Positions 1 to 10,834 of a DNA stretch of 64,000 nt are shown one piece after another. Origin of the DNA: Diphasiastrum complanatum (Eukaryota; Streptophyta; Lycopodiopsida; Lycopodiales; Lycopodiaceae); the NCBI GenBank assembly GCA_029204225.1, contig CM055113.1, positions 21,473,798-21,537,797 of the forward strand. The letters run 5' to 3'. Under the pieces are notes generated by a model. That model searched no databases. It was not told where the DNA came from and saw nothing but the letters and a program-made list of their open reading frames with translations. The position numbers were made by a program, and so were the translations under genes. Each line of letters begins with the position of its first letter. The first letter of the stretch is position 1.

Positions 1-429
1 AAATTGGATAATACATGATTTCTTTCTATTATGTTGGAGAGTCGAGAATACTAGCAATAGCCTACATTGAAAACCCTTTTCCAGCCTCTTTATCTAATTA
101 AGTTTTGTCTAAGCCTCCACAGCGGAATGATGCTATATCTACTTGGCCCAAAAGTTGTGGTATATAACCTATTTTCTTTAATTTGAGAATTCTATAACCA
201 TCTTGAATATCTCCACCATTTAAGTTTCTCATACCCTCTCTACTGATCATGCCACAAACGTTTCCCTAAATGATCTCAAATATAAGTACACCACAGTAGT
301 TCGAACAGAAACGTATGTTGCCTGTGTCACTGCCCAACTAACTGAGATTAAGAAAATTGATAAACTCCCTCCAAGTGGAACTTGCTGGTGCTAACATGTG
401 GTGTATGCAAACCATAGACAGGAACACCA
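1..429. other. AT-rich flank, no gene recognised
   Basis: No open frame with a recognisable domain and no LTR terminus were seen. It lies directly upstream of a decayed copia gag and could be its worn leader or 5' gag, but nothing proves this. Confidence 0.3.
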
Positions 430-2784
430 ATGCCACATTATCATAGTGACATCATAAAGAAGAAGCAGCAGCAAGATATGGAGGAGAATCAATCCAATCG
501 GTCAGAAGATGGAAAGAAAGTGGTTCGAAAAGAAAACTGCTTTATATGCAGAAAATCAGAACATTATGCAAAGGAGTGCTGGCACAACAAGTTCAAGAAG
601 AAGAAGAAACATCTAATGCAAAATTGAGTGCTTTGGATCTTGAAGACTATGAGTTGTTTTCGGCATCGACATCTTCACATCTTCTGGTGGTGGCTTCTCG
701 AAGGAAGAAGACTATTGGTTTATTGATTCAAGAGCTTCAAAGCACATGACACCTAGGCGAGACTGGCTATCTAATTTTCAAAAATTAGATGATGGGTCAA
801 ATGTGAAGTTGGGAGACAACTACAGATATGATATAAAGGGAGAAATACAACTACTTCAGGGAAGATTGGAAACATAAAGGATGTGCTTTATGTACCAGGA
901 ATCAAGAAAAACTTATTCTCAATATCAGCTATTGCAAAGCAACACATGGTGGTGCAGTTTGATGAACAACAGTTTCTCATCAAGAGGAAAAATAATGAAG
1001 TAGTAGCTGAGGGCATACTTGCAGGGCAGTTGTACAAAAGTTGGTGGATCATCATGCAAGTGTCGCGGATATTGGATCATTGAGTAAGTTATGGCACGAG
1101 AGGTTTGGACATCTGAATTACAAAACTCTACAAGTCTTGAGGAAATTTAACATGGTTACAGGTTTACCTCAAGTCGTATCTGATCACAAGGTTTGTGAAG
1201 GCTGTCTTAGGCAAGCATCATATGAAAATTTTGCCTAGTACATTCAGGGCGAAAAATGTTCTAGAACTTGTTCATACAGATTTGTGTGGTCCTATGAGGA
1301 CTCAATCTTATGGGGGAGCAAGTTACTTTATGGTGTTTGTGGATGATTATTCTAGGAAGACATGGAATTATCTTCTGAAGAATAAGGGTGGGTGAAGCAT
1401 TCAAATATTTCACATGGTTTAAGACACAGGCGGAGAAAAAAACAGACAGACAAATTAAGATACTTCGCTAAGACAAAGGGAGAGGGAGTATCTTTCTACG
1501 GAATTTCAGGTGTTTTGCAAGGATCATAGTTATAAAGAGACAATTTGCAAACACGGACACGCCTCAACAAAATGGAGTTGCGGAAAGAAAGAACCAGTCT
1601 ATAGTGGAAACTGCGAGGAGTATGCTCAAGAGTAAAAATCCTCCAAATATGTTTTGGGGTGAAGCAGTTAAGACGGCAGTTTATCTTTTGAATCGAAGTC
1701 CTATAAAGGTTGTAGAGAATCGAACTCCAAAGGAAGCTTACACGGGTCGGAAGCTAGATGTAAGTCATTTGACAGTGTTTGGAACTATTGCTTATTCTTA
1801 CATACCTAAGGATTCAAGGGGAAATTGGATTCTAAGGAGACCAAGTGTTTATTTCTTGGTTATGAAAACCAAGAGAAGAGATACAGGTTATATGACTTGG
1901 AGGGTAAGAAAATAACCATGAGTAGGGATATAGTCTTTGATGAGAAGGCAACTCATAAAGATACAGAGATATATTTTGATAAGAATCAAGATGGAGGAAC
2001 CCCTATATTATGTGACGAGTTATTACAAGCACCTGAATCGACACATGTATCGCCTACGCCAACCCAAGAACCTAAAGTGACTTTGGTTGAGATAGGAAAG
2101 AGGAAGGAGAGATCAAGTATATGGGATACTTATTCACCTCCTACTTCACCAGGCAGGAAGCATCCTACATCAGAAGCTAGAAGATTGCCTAGATGGTACT
2201 ATGAAACTTTCAAGGATAGTGTCATTATGGAACAGGGAGAGTCCAGTATGCATGGAACTAGGAGATCGGCTAGATTGAAAAGCAACATGAAGATCAAGAT
2301 CGATAGGAGGTTTGACTGGAGGATCATCATGAAGATGGGGATGTACATTTTGCATATAAGGCCACAGTATTAGAAACCAAGGATCCATCTACTTTCAGAG
2401 AGTCTGAAAAAGAGGATATTTGGAGGAAAGCTATGGATGAGGAGTACAACTCAATCATGAAGAACAGGACTTGGAGACTTGTTCATTTACCTACAGGTAA
2501 AAAGGCCATTGGATGCAAGTGGGTCTATAGAAGTTATAACTAAGTACAAATAAGATGGTTCTATAGATAAACATAAGGCAAAATTGGTGGCAAAAGGTTA
2601 TGCTCAACAGGAAGGGATTGACTATGAGGAAACTTTTGCACCAGTTGCTAAGTCTACTACTATGAGGACTGTTTTATCATTGGCAGCTCAGTTTGGATGG
2701 GATATTCAACAAATGGATGTAAAGAGTGCATTCCTGAATGGATTTCTAGAGGAAGAAGTCTACATGGAGCAGCCAGAGGGATAC
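430..2784 (+). pseudogene. Decayed Ty1/copia gag-pol, 5' part
   Basis: Remains of a copia polyprotein that would copy and integrate a retrotransposon. Read across several frames, the domains come in copia order. A CX2CX4HX4C gag zinc knuckle lies at about 538-580 and a protease motif at about 715-770, where the usual DSGAS is DSRAS, so the catalytic neighbourhood is altered. Next come the pre-integrase LWHERFGHLN at about 1092 and integrase core HTDLCGP at about 1272. The second integrase part (QNGVAERK, about 1568) and RT starting at about 2395 ([23 protein letters not shown]) follow. At least six frameshifts or stops break it, so it cannot encode a working protein. The RT stops abruptly at 2784, where another element has inserted, and resumes at 9190. 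No LTR was found for it. Confidence 0.88.
2780..2784. repeat. Left target-site duplication (GATAC)
   Basis: Five bases abut the left end of the 2785-9184 element and correspond to AATAC at 9185-9189, with one mismatch. Removing the insert plus one copy puts the copia RT back in frame. Confidence 0.7.
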
Positions 2785-3234
2785 TATAAAGTCCTCAATC
2801 CAAGGATCCTATTCTAAGTATGCCAATAACAGTCAACACAAGGGAACCTGATGGTGGACAAACCAACCCAACCAACCTAGATCGAACGGATCTAGCCCCC
2901 AAGCTATGGATCAATCACAAAGAGGAGTGTGGCATCACACCAGCAACATCCTGCCACAAGTCATGCTATCAAGCATACACTAGTGAGAGCCCAACAGGTA
3001 TACTTATACCCTCCAAGGCCCATGCACCACTAGTAGTGCACTGTGACACCTCACTGGACACCTTTGCAGCCTATCTGGGCCACGTCATCCAGTTCCCCAA
3101 TGACTCACTAATAGACTCATACCAACTCCACCACCATGTGTTTAGGCCTATAACCATTAATTATGACCATGTACACATAAGGGCCCCAATTCCCTTATAG
3201 TCACAATTAACTTACGGGTTGTTGGTCTACCGGT
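2785..3234 (-). repeat. 3' LTR of the LARD-like element, truncated
   Basis: About 98% identical by eye to 8691-9140. It lacks the roughly 50 terminal bases carrying TGTCATGCCC, so the U3 start and the polypurine tract were lost in one deletion with its breakpoint at 3234. A 126-codon antisense frame is open here and in the two other LTR copies. It is treated as chance conservation. Confidence 0.85.
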
Positions 3235-6200
3235 TAAGATTCAAAAATCCCAACTCTCCAAATTCCCGAAACCATATCATATCATAAGAGTACATCATGA
3301 GAATGAATTACAATCCTTAAAAGACACATGAGTTGTTCACAAAGTCCTTTCCATCTGGAAAGTTCCAAACTTTTACAACTCACACACGGTGCCAATATAA
3401 GGATTGTAAACTAAAAACGCCCTTACTTTAGACATGGCACAAATTGTCATTCCAAAGTTAGGGTCCCAATCTAGAATACGTCTAGATTTTTCTCTTAAGT
3501 TCTAATCTAGAATAACTTAAGATTTACCAGAACCTCATGACGTGAAATTCTGACTTTTGGCAAACAACTATCCAACTCTCCTGAGTCTTCCGGGATAGCA
3601 TTCCATCCTTTCCGAACGAGAAAAGATAAGTCCCAAAAAGTTTTTATGTATTCTATGCACACCTATCAGTAAATGAATCCAAAATGACTCATAGACGTTG
3701 TGACTTATAAGCAATACATCTCAACAATATCCATAAGTAAGATTATATTGTTGATTTTCCACAACTAACTCAGAAGTAATGCTTCTGAATCGGTTAGCTG
3801 TATCTGATTTAGAAAATATTTTAAATGTCTAGGTGTGGTACCAAAACACCACATTTAATCTGATTCTAAATCACTTCTAGGTCAATAAGCAATTCTCAAT
3901 GAGAAATTACTAACCCAGCGAGAAATTGTCTTAAACACAATTCTCATCAATATGCCTATGTATCAACAACTAGTTTATGCATGCAAATAAACTTAGTTCA
4001 CAGAATACTTTGTAGATCCACAGGATTAGAAGTTTGTACAAAAGATTTTAATGATCTTACAAAGATTAACTACATAGCATATCTCTACAGATAACTCCTG
4101 ATCTGTACTTAACACTTTCATAACCGAGAATCCTGTAACTTGGTTATCCTCTAAGAGAGAATATTTCTCAAAGAGTGCTATTTCACATCCAAAATCTCAA
4201 CCGGAGATTACTCAAAAGAATATATTGCTAGCATGAATTTCCTTCCCTGCATCAACCCATGAATCTCAGTCCAAACTAAGATCAAGTTGACTATATCCAG
4301 CAGGAACAGTTTTGAACAAACCTCCCATCTTGCAATAGAATTCAAAGTTCTAACACAAATCAATCGGACTTATTCTCAGCCACTTTCCTACCGCAAGAGA
4401 ACTTTCTAAATTTTCCCCCTTTAAATCTTCAAACCAAATATCTACTATAATCCATAAAGGATTTCTGTAATATCTAAATATCCTATCGTTTCTGATTCAT
4501 GAAACAGGTCCATCATCGATATAACAGATTCCCACTGGATTCTCTGACAGATGCTTCTCCTTGATAATTCTCTTCTCTTCCTACTTCTCTCCCTTTTTGA
4601 CAGGAAATCACACGAGTTTCCAAGGGGTGCAGATCAATCGAGATTTGTCCAGGAGAAGAGTTTAAGAAGAGACCCGAGAAAATCTTTAAAGCCAAAAGAA
4701 GTGTTGCATCATTGTAAGCAAATACCAATGATGTCCCAGCACAGTGACTTAACAAAAGATCTTTTTTATTATCAAGCTTGAGAATTAACCCGTAAATCAG
4801 AAAAGGATTACTTGAAGATTCAAGTAGAGAAAACAATTTTAGAAAACGGTTTCATTAACCATTTTTGTGACATCGTCCATGGTCAACGGGTAATCAAAAT
4901 TACCTTCCAAGGAATCACAAAAAAGTCGTTAATTTATGAGTTAAGAAATTCCCCAATATATCTTTTATAAAGAAATAGCTTGTCGGGCTTTCGGTTTTGT
5001 AAATTTGAGATATCCAAAAAAGGGGTCATGACCAGTATCTCAAATTTCCGACAAAACACCCATTTTATGACCGATAGTATTTGGCATCACTAAGACTTAC
5101 GGCCATACTATGGTCAACTGATCCAGTTAGTTTCAGATCTTCATTTTGGAATTGCCTGCGTCCCATACCAGAGGTTCTTCCTCCATGAAGGCCCTCCACT
5201 TCCTGATCAAAGTGTCAGAAAAAATAATATAATTATATGAAGTTTTCGGGATTTGTAATTCTTTCGCCCCTTTTCACAATCTTTACGGTCACCGTAAAGC
5301 CCACAGTGACAGATTTCGAAATGGGGAATAATGAACCGGCTTTTTCTTGTCCTTAACAAATAGTGTTGGTATGCCCACGGCTTCAAGCACATCAAGAAAC
5401 AACTTTCTCGTTCCATTTCAATTTCCATCTTAGGCTTCTGGGTCCTTTCTGGCCGTGCATGATTTTAGAAAAAACGACACCTTGGCCAAAAAATCCGAGA
5501 ATTCACGTTCTTGGTTGCCCATTGCAGTTAATCAAAGCGAATCCAATTCGTCAATTGTGAAAAAGCCTTACGGAATTCCTCCAAGAATTCAGCCCAATCA
5601 CAACTCTATGGGTTGCGTCCTCCACCATGAGGAGGCCTCACCCAAAGCAAAAATAATAACCGACGAAATTCACTTTTTCTTTATTTTATTCTGGGACGTT
5701 GTGTAAGCTAACAAGCTCGCCCAACGGTTTATCCAGTCACGACAACTTCCGGGCTTAACTGACCGAAATTTTTTTCGTTTTTAAGCCCAAGCTGTAAATC
5801 CTAATGGCTAATTATCGATTAAATAGATTTTGCATTTAGTTTTTTCTTTTTGTTGCCCAGTTGAAATTCGAAACACACCGTGGTCCAAAATTGTAACCAT
5901 GCGTTTCCCACTTTGGGGGGCCATCACTGTCGAGTGATGTCGGGCGAATTTATATTTGCCACCCCTAACAAGAATTTCACTCCATTTATTTGAAAACCGA
6001 AAAATTATAAAAAATATTACGTTCGGTTGAACTCATTACGGGTACAAATTTCTTAACAGTGCACTGTCCAAAAAAACGTAGTTTTATTAGACCAAAGAGT
6101 GCTTGTAACATTTATACCAATGAGCATTTGCAAAATGGATCGTGCAACAAATTTGCAGAAAAACCACTATATGCATCAAAATCTAATTCACACTGATTTT

Positions 6201-6412
6201 AAGCCATTATGATTTCACAAGTACCTTAACTGCATTTTCAAATTTACAGTCAATAATGACTATTAGAAGCCCTTGATACTTTGTTAACAAAACGAAAAAT
6301 CCAAAAACCTCAGGTATGACTTCTACAGGCCCATCCCTCCTCCCTACCTACCATGCCCTCCAACTCAAGAAATACTAAAATAAACTTTAAGTTTAACTCA
6401 AAGTTTACTTTA
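3235..6412 (-). other. LARD-like interior, left part
   Basis: About 3.2 kb without a domain-bearing ORF. A stretch at about 4559-4603 (starting CTTGATAATTCTC and ending CTTTTTGAC) recurs in shorter form at 7401-7430 beside the internal inverted LTR, which shows that internal pieces were shuffled. A short C homopolymer follows at about 6414-6433. No other structure was seen. Confidence 0.55.
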
Positions 6413-6445
6413 CAGCCCCCCCCCCCCCCCCCCACCCCAATTCCT

Positions 6446-6515
6446 AAAAAAAAGAGAAACCCTCTTCTCGGGCCACGATCAGCTGGCCGCGAGCAGGAAG
6501 AAGTGAGGGAGAGGC

Positions 6516-6608
<93 letters not shown>

Positions 6609-6780
6609 CGAGATGGAGGCTACAGAGAGGCTTGGAGGCACGATTCCTTCTCCCATTCCTCTCCGATTCAGAGCAAGTATCCAGGTGTAAGGAGAGCAAC
6701 CTGCTAGGCGTTGTCAGACACGGTTCAGGAGGCAGAATAGTTGTTCTTTAGATGGTTTCATAATAGAAACACAACCAAAC
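6446..6780 (+). repeat. Duplicated (AG)n block, copy 1
   Basis: Direct duplicate of 7431-7701. The shared unit starts AAAGAGAAACCCTC and runs through CGGGCCACGATCAGCTGG, an AG microsatellite and a 25-codon ORF (MEATERLGG..., start near 6614). Copy 1 has about 85 bp of AG, copy 2 about 20 bp. The block resembles a captured 5' UTR and start of a gene more than retroelement sequence, but no source gene can be named. Confidence 0.7.
6518..6603. repeat. (AG)n microsatellite
   Basis: Uninterrupted AG dinucleotides inside duplicated block copy 1. The long Ser-Leu or Arg-Glu open frames across it are artefacts of the repeat. Confidence 0.95.
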
Positions 6781-6912
6781 TCAATGAAATCGTGTAGTTA
6801 CCAAGCATCTGGTTCGATGGAAGGGATGTACAGACGATGACGATTCTTGGTAACAGGAAGGAAGCTTAAGGATGAACTTTCCCAGTTTTAAGTTCTGAGG
6901 ACAGAACTTGAA

Positions 6913-6926
6913 TAAGGGGGGAAGAA
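6913..6926 (+). promoter_or_regulatory. Polypurine tract of the inverted LTR copy
   Basis: AAGGGGGGAAGAA lies immediately before TGTCATGCCC at 6927. This is the expected plus-strand priming tract upstream of a 3' LTR, so the inverted copy arrived with some of its own 3' interior (6781-6926). Confidence 0.75.
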
Positions 6927-7404
6927 TGTCATGCCCATGACTGGTCTCGGGTAGCGTGTCCATGCTAGGGACCGGTAGACCAACAACCCGAAAGTTAATT
7001 GTGACTATAAGGGAATTGGGGCCCTTATGTGTACATGGTCATAATTAATGGTTGTAGGCCTAAACACATGGTGGTGGAGTTGGTATGGGTCTATCAGTGA
7101 GTCATTGGGGAACTGGATGACGTGGCCCAGATAGGCTGCAAAGGTGTCCAGTGAGGTGTCACAATGCACTACTAGTGATGCATGGGCCTTGGAGGGTATA
7201 AGTATACCTGCTGGGCTCTCACTAGTGTATGCTTGATAGCATGACTGGTGGCAGGATGCTGCTGGTGTGATGCCACACTCCTCTTTGTGATTGATCCATA
7301 GCTTGGGGGCTAGATCCGTTCGATCTAGGTTGGTTGGGTTGGTTTGTCCACCATCAGGTTCCCTTGTGTTGACTGTTATTGGCATGCTTAGAATAGGATC
7401 CTTG
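6927..7404 (+). repeat. Third LTR copy, inverted, inside the LARD-like element
   Basis: Same family as 2785-3234 and 8691-9184 but in opposite orientation. It starts with the intact TGTCATGCCC terminus and stops about 15-20 bases short of the other end, where it joins 7405-7430 and the second AG block. It keeps the terminal bases that the left LTR lost, so it is not a simple inversion of that LTR. Confidence 0.85.
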
Positions 7405-7430
7405 ATAATTCTCTCCTCCCCCTTTTTGAC

Positions 7431-7701
7431 AAAAAAGAGAAACCCTCTTCTCGGGCCACGATCAGCTGGCCGCGAGCAGGAAGAAGTGAGGGAGAGGCCC
7501 GAGAGAGAGAGAGAGAGACAGAGAAAGCGCGAGATGGAGGCTACAGAGAGGCTTGGAGGCACGATTCCTTCACCCATTCCTCTCCGATTTAGAGCAGGTA
7601 TCCAAGTGTAAGGAGAGCGCCCTGCTAGGCGTTGTCAGACGCGGTTTAGGAGGCAGAATAGTTGTTCTTTAGATGGTTTCATAATAGAAACACAACCAAA
7701 C
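7431..7701 (+). repeat. Duplicated (AG)n block, copy 2
   Basis: Second copy of 6446-6780 with a shorter AG run and a few substitutions. The 25-codon ORF at about 7533-7610 stays open with one replacement visible (Ser to Gly near the end). The two blocks bracket the inverted LTR. Confidence 0.7.
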
Positions 7702-8674
7702 TTAGTTTTCATTGTTTCACTAAGTTTTCTGACCTTTTTCCACAGCTATTATTGCAAATTCTTGAAGCAACCAAGGCGGTTTTACAGTGTTTTGTGTACA
7801 TTCATGCCTAAGCATCCACCTTTGTAGAAAACTTAGAGCTTAGTCTTGCTTTAGCTTTAACTAGAAGCTATCTACCTTTCCTTATTGCTATTTTCGCATC
7901 TAACAGGTGCAAGAAGAATGCAAACACTGTTGCTATGCTTTCTTACAGATTCAACACAAAAAGATTTCTTAAATCAGAAAAACAGGGTATATGCTGCCCA
8001 AATTTTTCCAAACTACAGATTTGCAGGCTAACTTTCCCTTCACCACAGGATAGGCTTTCCTATAATTCATACCATCACAAATGGCTTTACTGATTCACAT
8101 AAGCCTGCAAACACTGTTACTTTGCCAAAAAATCCAGCATAACCTGTGAATCACCAAGAAACCACCATGCAAATCCTGTAAGAAACCACCAACACTCACA
8201 ACCAGTGATTAGTCTTTTTTGTGCTTCTTTACCTGCTTTTCCATTGATTCAAGCCAAAACTGGCTCAATAAAAAGCAAAAGACAGCCAACAAAACCACCT
8301 AAATCACTGTCAAAAGAACAAATAATCATAAAGACCAACATTTCCTCTAATTGATCCCGTTGCTAACGGAAAAGTGTCCCAAATGAAGTAAACGGCAACA
8401 CAAGTGAATTGAAAACCGGAAATTTACTTCCTGAAAACCAATATGAAGTGTCTAAAAATCGAACCGATTGTATACCTGGTAGTGCACTTCCCACACAACC
8501 GATTACACTTCAAATAAGGAAATCCATGGGAAGAATAATCCGCAATTTCACCACTTCGTTGCATACTCCATTGAATTCTCGAAAAAGTGTCAGGATTCCA
8601 TATCACACAATGGAAAAATCCCCACAATTCGAGATTTCTCTTGAACACAAATCAATGGCTAAACGAGCTTAGAA
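7702..8674 (-). other. LARD-like interior next to the primer site
   Basis: Untranslated leader of the minus-strand element, between its primer binding site and the rearranged block. No protein domain was seen. Codon-like stretches near 8424-8672 have no recognisable motif. Confidence 0.55.
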
Positions 8675-8689
8675 CTGGCTCTGATACCA
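8675..8689 (-). promoter_or_regulatory. Primer binding site, tRNA-iMet
   Basis: The reverse complement reads TGGTATCAGAGCCAG, 15 bases complementary to the 3' end of plant initiator-Met tRNA. One base separates it from the LTR. This fixes the element's orientation as minus. Confidence 0.92.
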
Positions 8690-8690
8690 A

Positions 8691-9184
8691 TATAAAGTCC
8701 TCAATCCAAGGATCCTATTCTAAGCATGCCAATAACAGTCAACACAAGGGAACCTGATGGTGGACAAACCAACCCAACCAACCTAGATCGAACGGATCTA
8801 GCCCCCAAGCTATGGATCAATCACAAAGAGGAGTGTGGCATCACACCAGCAGCATCCTGCCACCGGTCATGCTATCAAGCATACACTAGTGAGAGCCCAG
8901 CAGGTATACTTATACCGTCCAAGGCCCATGCACCACTAGTAGTGCACTGTGACACCTCACTGGACACCTCTGCAGCCTATCTGGGCCACGTCATCCAGTT
9001 CCCCAATGACTCACTGATAGACCCATACCAACTCCACCACCATGTGTTTAGGCCTACAACCATTAATTATGACCATGTACACATAAGGGCCCCAATTCCC
9101 TTATAGTCACAATTAACTTACGGGTTGTTGGTCTACCGGTCCCTGGCGTGGACACGCTACCCGAGACCAGTCATGGGCATGACA
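8691..9184 (-). repeat. 5' LTR of the LARD-like element
   Basis: 494 bp, complete, running from TGTCATGCCC (9184) to ...TTTATA (8691) on the minus strand. The right flank AATAC (9185-9189) is the second target duplication. Confidence 0.9.
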
Positions 9185-9189
9185 AATAC

Positions 9190-9270
9190 ATAGTAGCAGA
9201 ACATGAAGGCAAGGTTTGCAGGTTGGACAAGGCACTATATGGACTTAAGCAAGCACCCAGGGCATGGTAC
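9190..9270 (+). pseudogene. Copia RT continuation (same copy as 430-2784)
   Basis: Contains the conserved copia RT block KVCRLDKALYGLKQAPRAW in the frame that would directly follow position 2784 once the insert and one target duplication are removed. Just past RAWY the copia sequence ends at a breakpoint near 9270-9300. The rest of RT, RNase H and the 3' LTR are missing. Confidence 0.88.
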
Positions 9271-9274
9271 ACGG

Positions 9275-9560
9275 GTGTGGATGAACTAGCTTCAATTGAC
9301 TTCCCTTTGTCAACCTTGATAGATTTACATTGGTTCCTGAAATGTCCAGTCTTTTCAAATCTCCAACATTTCATCTCCTTCCTCCCTAGAGTTTTCGATC
9401 TTCCTCTACACTTTGAAGACTTTCCTTTGGAATTGTGTTGTTCTCTTTGAGAAGATCGTCCTTTACAAAGAGTCCATCCTTTGAAAAAGGGTCATCAGAA
9501 TTTCCTCTCATTTCCTCTGATAACAAAGAAGTAACTACTTTATCAAGCTTTGGAGTAGTC
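9275..9560 (-). pseudogene. Copia gag fragment with mutated zinc knuckle
   Basis: Minus-strand frames contain a gag C-terminal region (TSLLSEEMR at about 9505-9535, then LFVKDD) followed by CWRFEKTGHFRNQC at about 9327-9368. That is a CX2CX4HX4C knuckle with its second Cys replaced by Phe. A stop at about 9386 interrupts it. It belongs to a copia lineage other than the plus-strand copy it abuts, so this is a rearrangement or truncation junction. Confidence 0.72.
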
Positions 9561-9604
9561 GTAGTATTACTGCTTATGACGGAGAGCGGTCCAGTAGACG
9601 ATGT

Positions 9605-9634
9605 GGCGCGTCGTGCGCGCCTGCACGACGCGCC
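9605..9634. repeat. Perfect 12-bp GC-rich hairpin
   Basis: Arms GGCGCGTCGTGC (9605-9616) and its exact reverse complement (9623-9634) flank a six-base loop. It sits in a short GC-rich island (about 9580-9665) in otherwise AT-rich DNA. Function unknown. Confidence 0.85.
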
Positions 9635-9880
9635 TATGGGCCGCGTGTGGGATCCCATCCCCACCGCCTAGCCACCCACCATCATTCCCCTTTGACCCCA
9701 AAAGGGCTGGTACCAGGGGACAAGGGTGTTGTGTCTACAATGAGCTTAGATGTGGGTGATGTTTTAGTCTCCATTTACTTATGAGACAAATGCACTCTTT
9801 TTGGTGCCTTTTACAAAAGCAGCCCACTGTGTGTAGCTTGCATCTTCCAACATCAGCTGTTTCTGCAAAGCAAAACCTCA

Positions 9881-10450
9881 ATGGCATGGTATCTTGACGC
9901 ACCCATCTACATGCGCATCAATCCATATTACTATCCGATAGGTCGCCGAGAGCCGTTTTTTGCCACAAAGGTTAATAATAAGATTAATTGGCCCACGTTG
10001 ATAGGTGTGAATACCGGCAACCCGGCCGATGACATGATCACAAATTGTCGTGTCTTCTACCAACAACACCATGGCAATCCCGATCGTGATGTTCGATATG
10101 TTGCGGATAATTGCGGCCAAGGCTATTGGGATCGGGGACTACCATCAATTGCCATCGATATCAATCAGCCCTTGAAGCCGACCAGATCAATGTAGCACGG
10201 CTTTATTACAGGGCAGCCCTCACTTCGGCACTCCATGTTGATATGGTTGAGCTGTGGAAAACCCATGGATTTCTGTAGGGCATGTTACGCTACTATGCCC
10301 CAAGGCCCTTCCTTTATAAATTTCGCTGGCAGATGATGGCGGGGATGAGCAATACGATTTATCAAACACGCCAACAACAATCCCACCTCCAAGAAGCTCA
10401 AAAGATCCAGGACGAAAAAGCTTCGATTGGTGTGGGACCACCAATCCATT
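9881..10450 (+). pseudogene. Unrecognised coding-like ORF upstream of an LTR
   Basis: A 104-codon open frame (9881-10195, starting MAWYLDAPIY) ends in a stop. A shifted frame then stays coding-like to about 10450 (ARLYYRAALTSALHVDMVELW, one internal stop at about 10277, ending near GVGPPIH). Composition is rich in Tyr, Asn, Pro and Gln, with no zinc finger, protease or polymerase motif. It ends just before a polypurine tract and an LTR, so it is probably the last ORF of an LTR retrotransposon, possibly an extra ORF 3' of pol. A captured host fragment is the alternative. I do not recognise the family. Confidence 0.45.
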
Positions 10451-10465
10451 AAGGAGGGGGGTAAT
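10451..10465 (+). promoter_or_regulatory. Polypurine tract
   Basis: AAGGAGGGGGG followed by TAAT sits directly before the LTR start at 10466, as expected for plus-strand DNA priming. Confidence 0.7.
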
Positions 10466-10819
10466 TGTTACGAGCATGTAACCAGTGCCGAACCCTAGAG
10501 AACACAGGAGGTCAGATACCACAGTCAGGGTCGTGTCCGGAGCGTACACGAACAACAGGGCAAGACAATGGAGTAGTGTGCCCCGGCACAGTCCATAGCT
10601 ATGGCGGGCCTAACACAACCTAGGGACCTTGTCAGCAGGATAGGGCCCCATGTCCCGATGTGCAGTCAGCCACGTCAGAGCCACGTGGCCGACACTTGGC
10701 AATACGCATGCTACCAGGCCTCACACTGGGCTAGGAGGGGCTTACTCCATATCAGGGAGTAGGCAAGGTTGGGTGGATCAGTTAGTGTTTGCCCTACTGT
10801 GGTGTTGAGATCTCTAACA
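10466..10819 (+). repeat. LTR with PPT upstream and PBS downstream
   Basis: A 354-bp unit starts TGTTACGAGC and ends CTCTAACA, giving TGTTA/TAACA terminal inverted repeats. A polypurine tract precedes it and a primer-site-like sequence follows one base later. One LTR serving as 3' end of one copy and 5' end of another is typical of tandem elements made by LTR-LTR recombination. Confidence 0.7.
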
Positions 10820-10820
10820 C

Positions 10821-10834
10821 TGGTAGCAGAGCCA
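10821..10834 (+). promoter_or_regulatory. Primer binding site, tRNA-iMet-like
   Basis: TGGTAGCAGAGCCA differs from the iMet complement TGGTATCAGAGCCA at one base and is separated from the LTR end by one base. Confidence 0.65.

Larger units (their letters stand above)
2785..9184 (-). mobile_element. Non-autonomous LTR retrotransposon (LARD-like) inside copia RT
   Basis: A 6.4-kb element on the minus strand. The 5' LTR is 8691-9184, followed by an initiator-Met primer site at 8689-8675 and a truncated 3' LTR at 2785-3234. My manual comparison finds ten substitutions over about 450 aligned LTR bases, so it is fairly young. The interior has no gag, protease, integrase, RT or RNase H motif in any frame. 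It would therefore need proteins from another element, as LARD elements do. The outer ends are TGTCATGCCC at 9184 and a TATA end at 2785, the non-canonical TG...TA type. The interior is rearranged and contains an inverted third LTR (6927-7404) and a duplicated (AG)n block. Confidence 0.85.

Noticed and set aside
2820-3200. A 126-codon frame open in all three LTR copies (also 8726-9106 and minus 7385-7005)
   Set aside because: It is antisense to the element, lies wholly inside the LTR and has no domain. The copies are only a few percent diverged, so shared openness is expected without selection.
6310-6751. Long Ser-Leu and Arg-Glu frames over 6500-6610, and similar ones at 29265-29345, 45540-45640 and 49480-49550
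   Set aside because: They are dinucleotide repeats translated in frames without stops, not genes.
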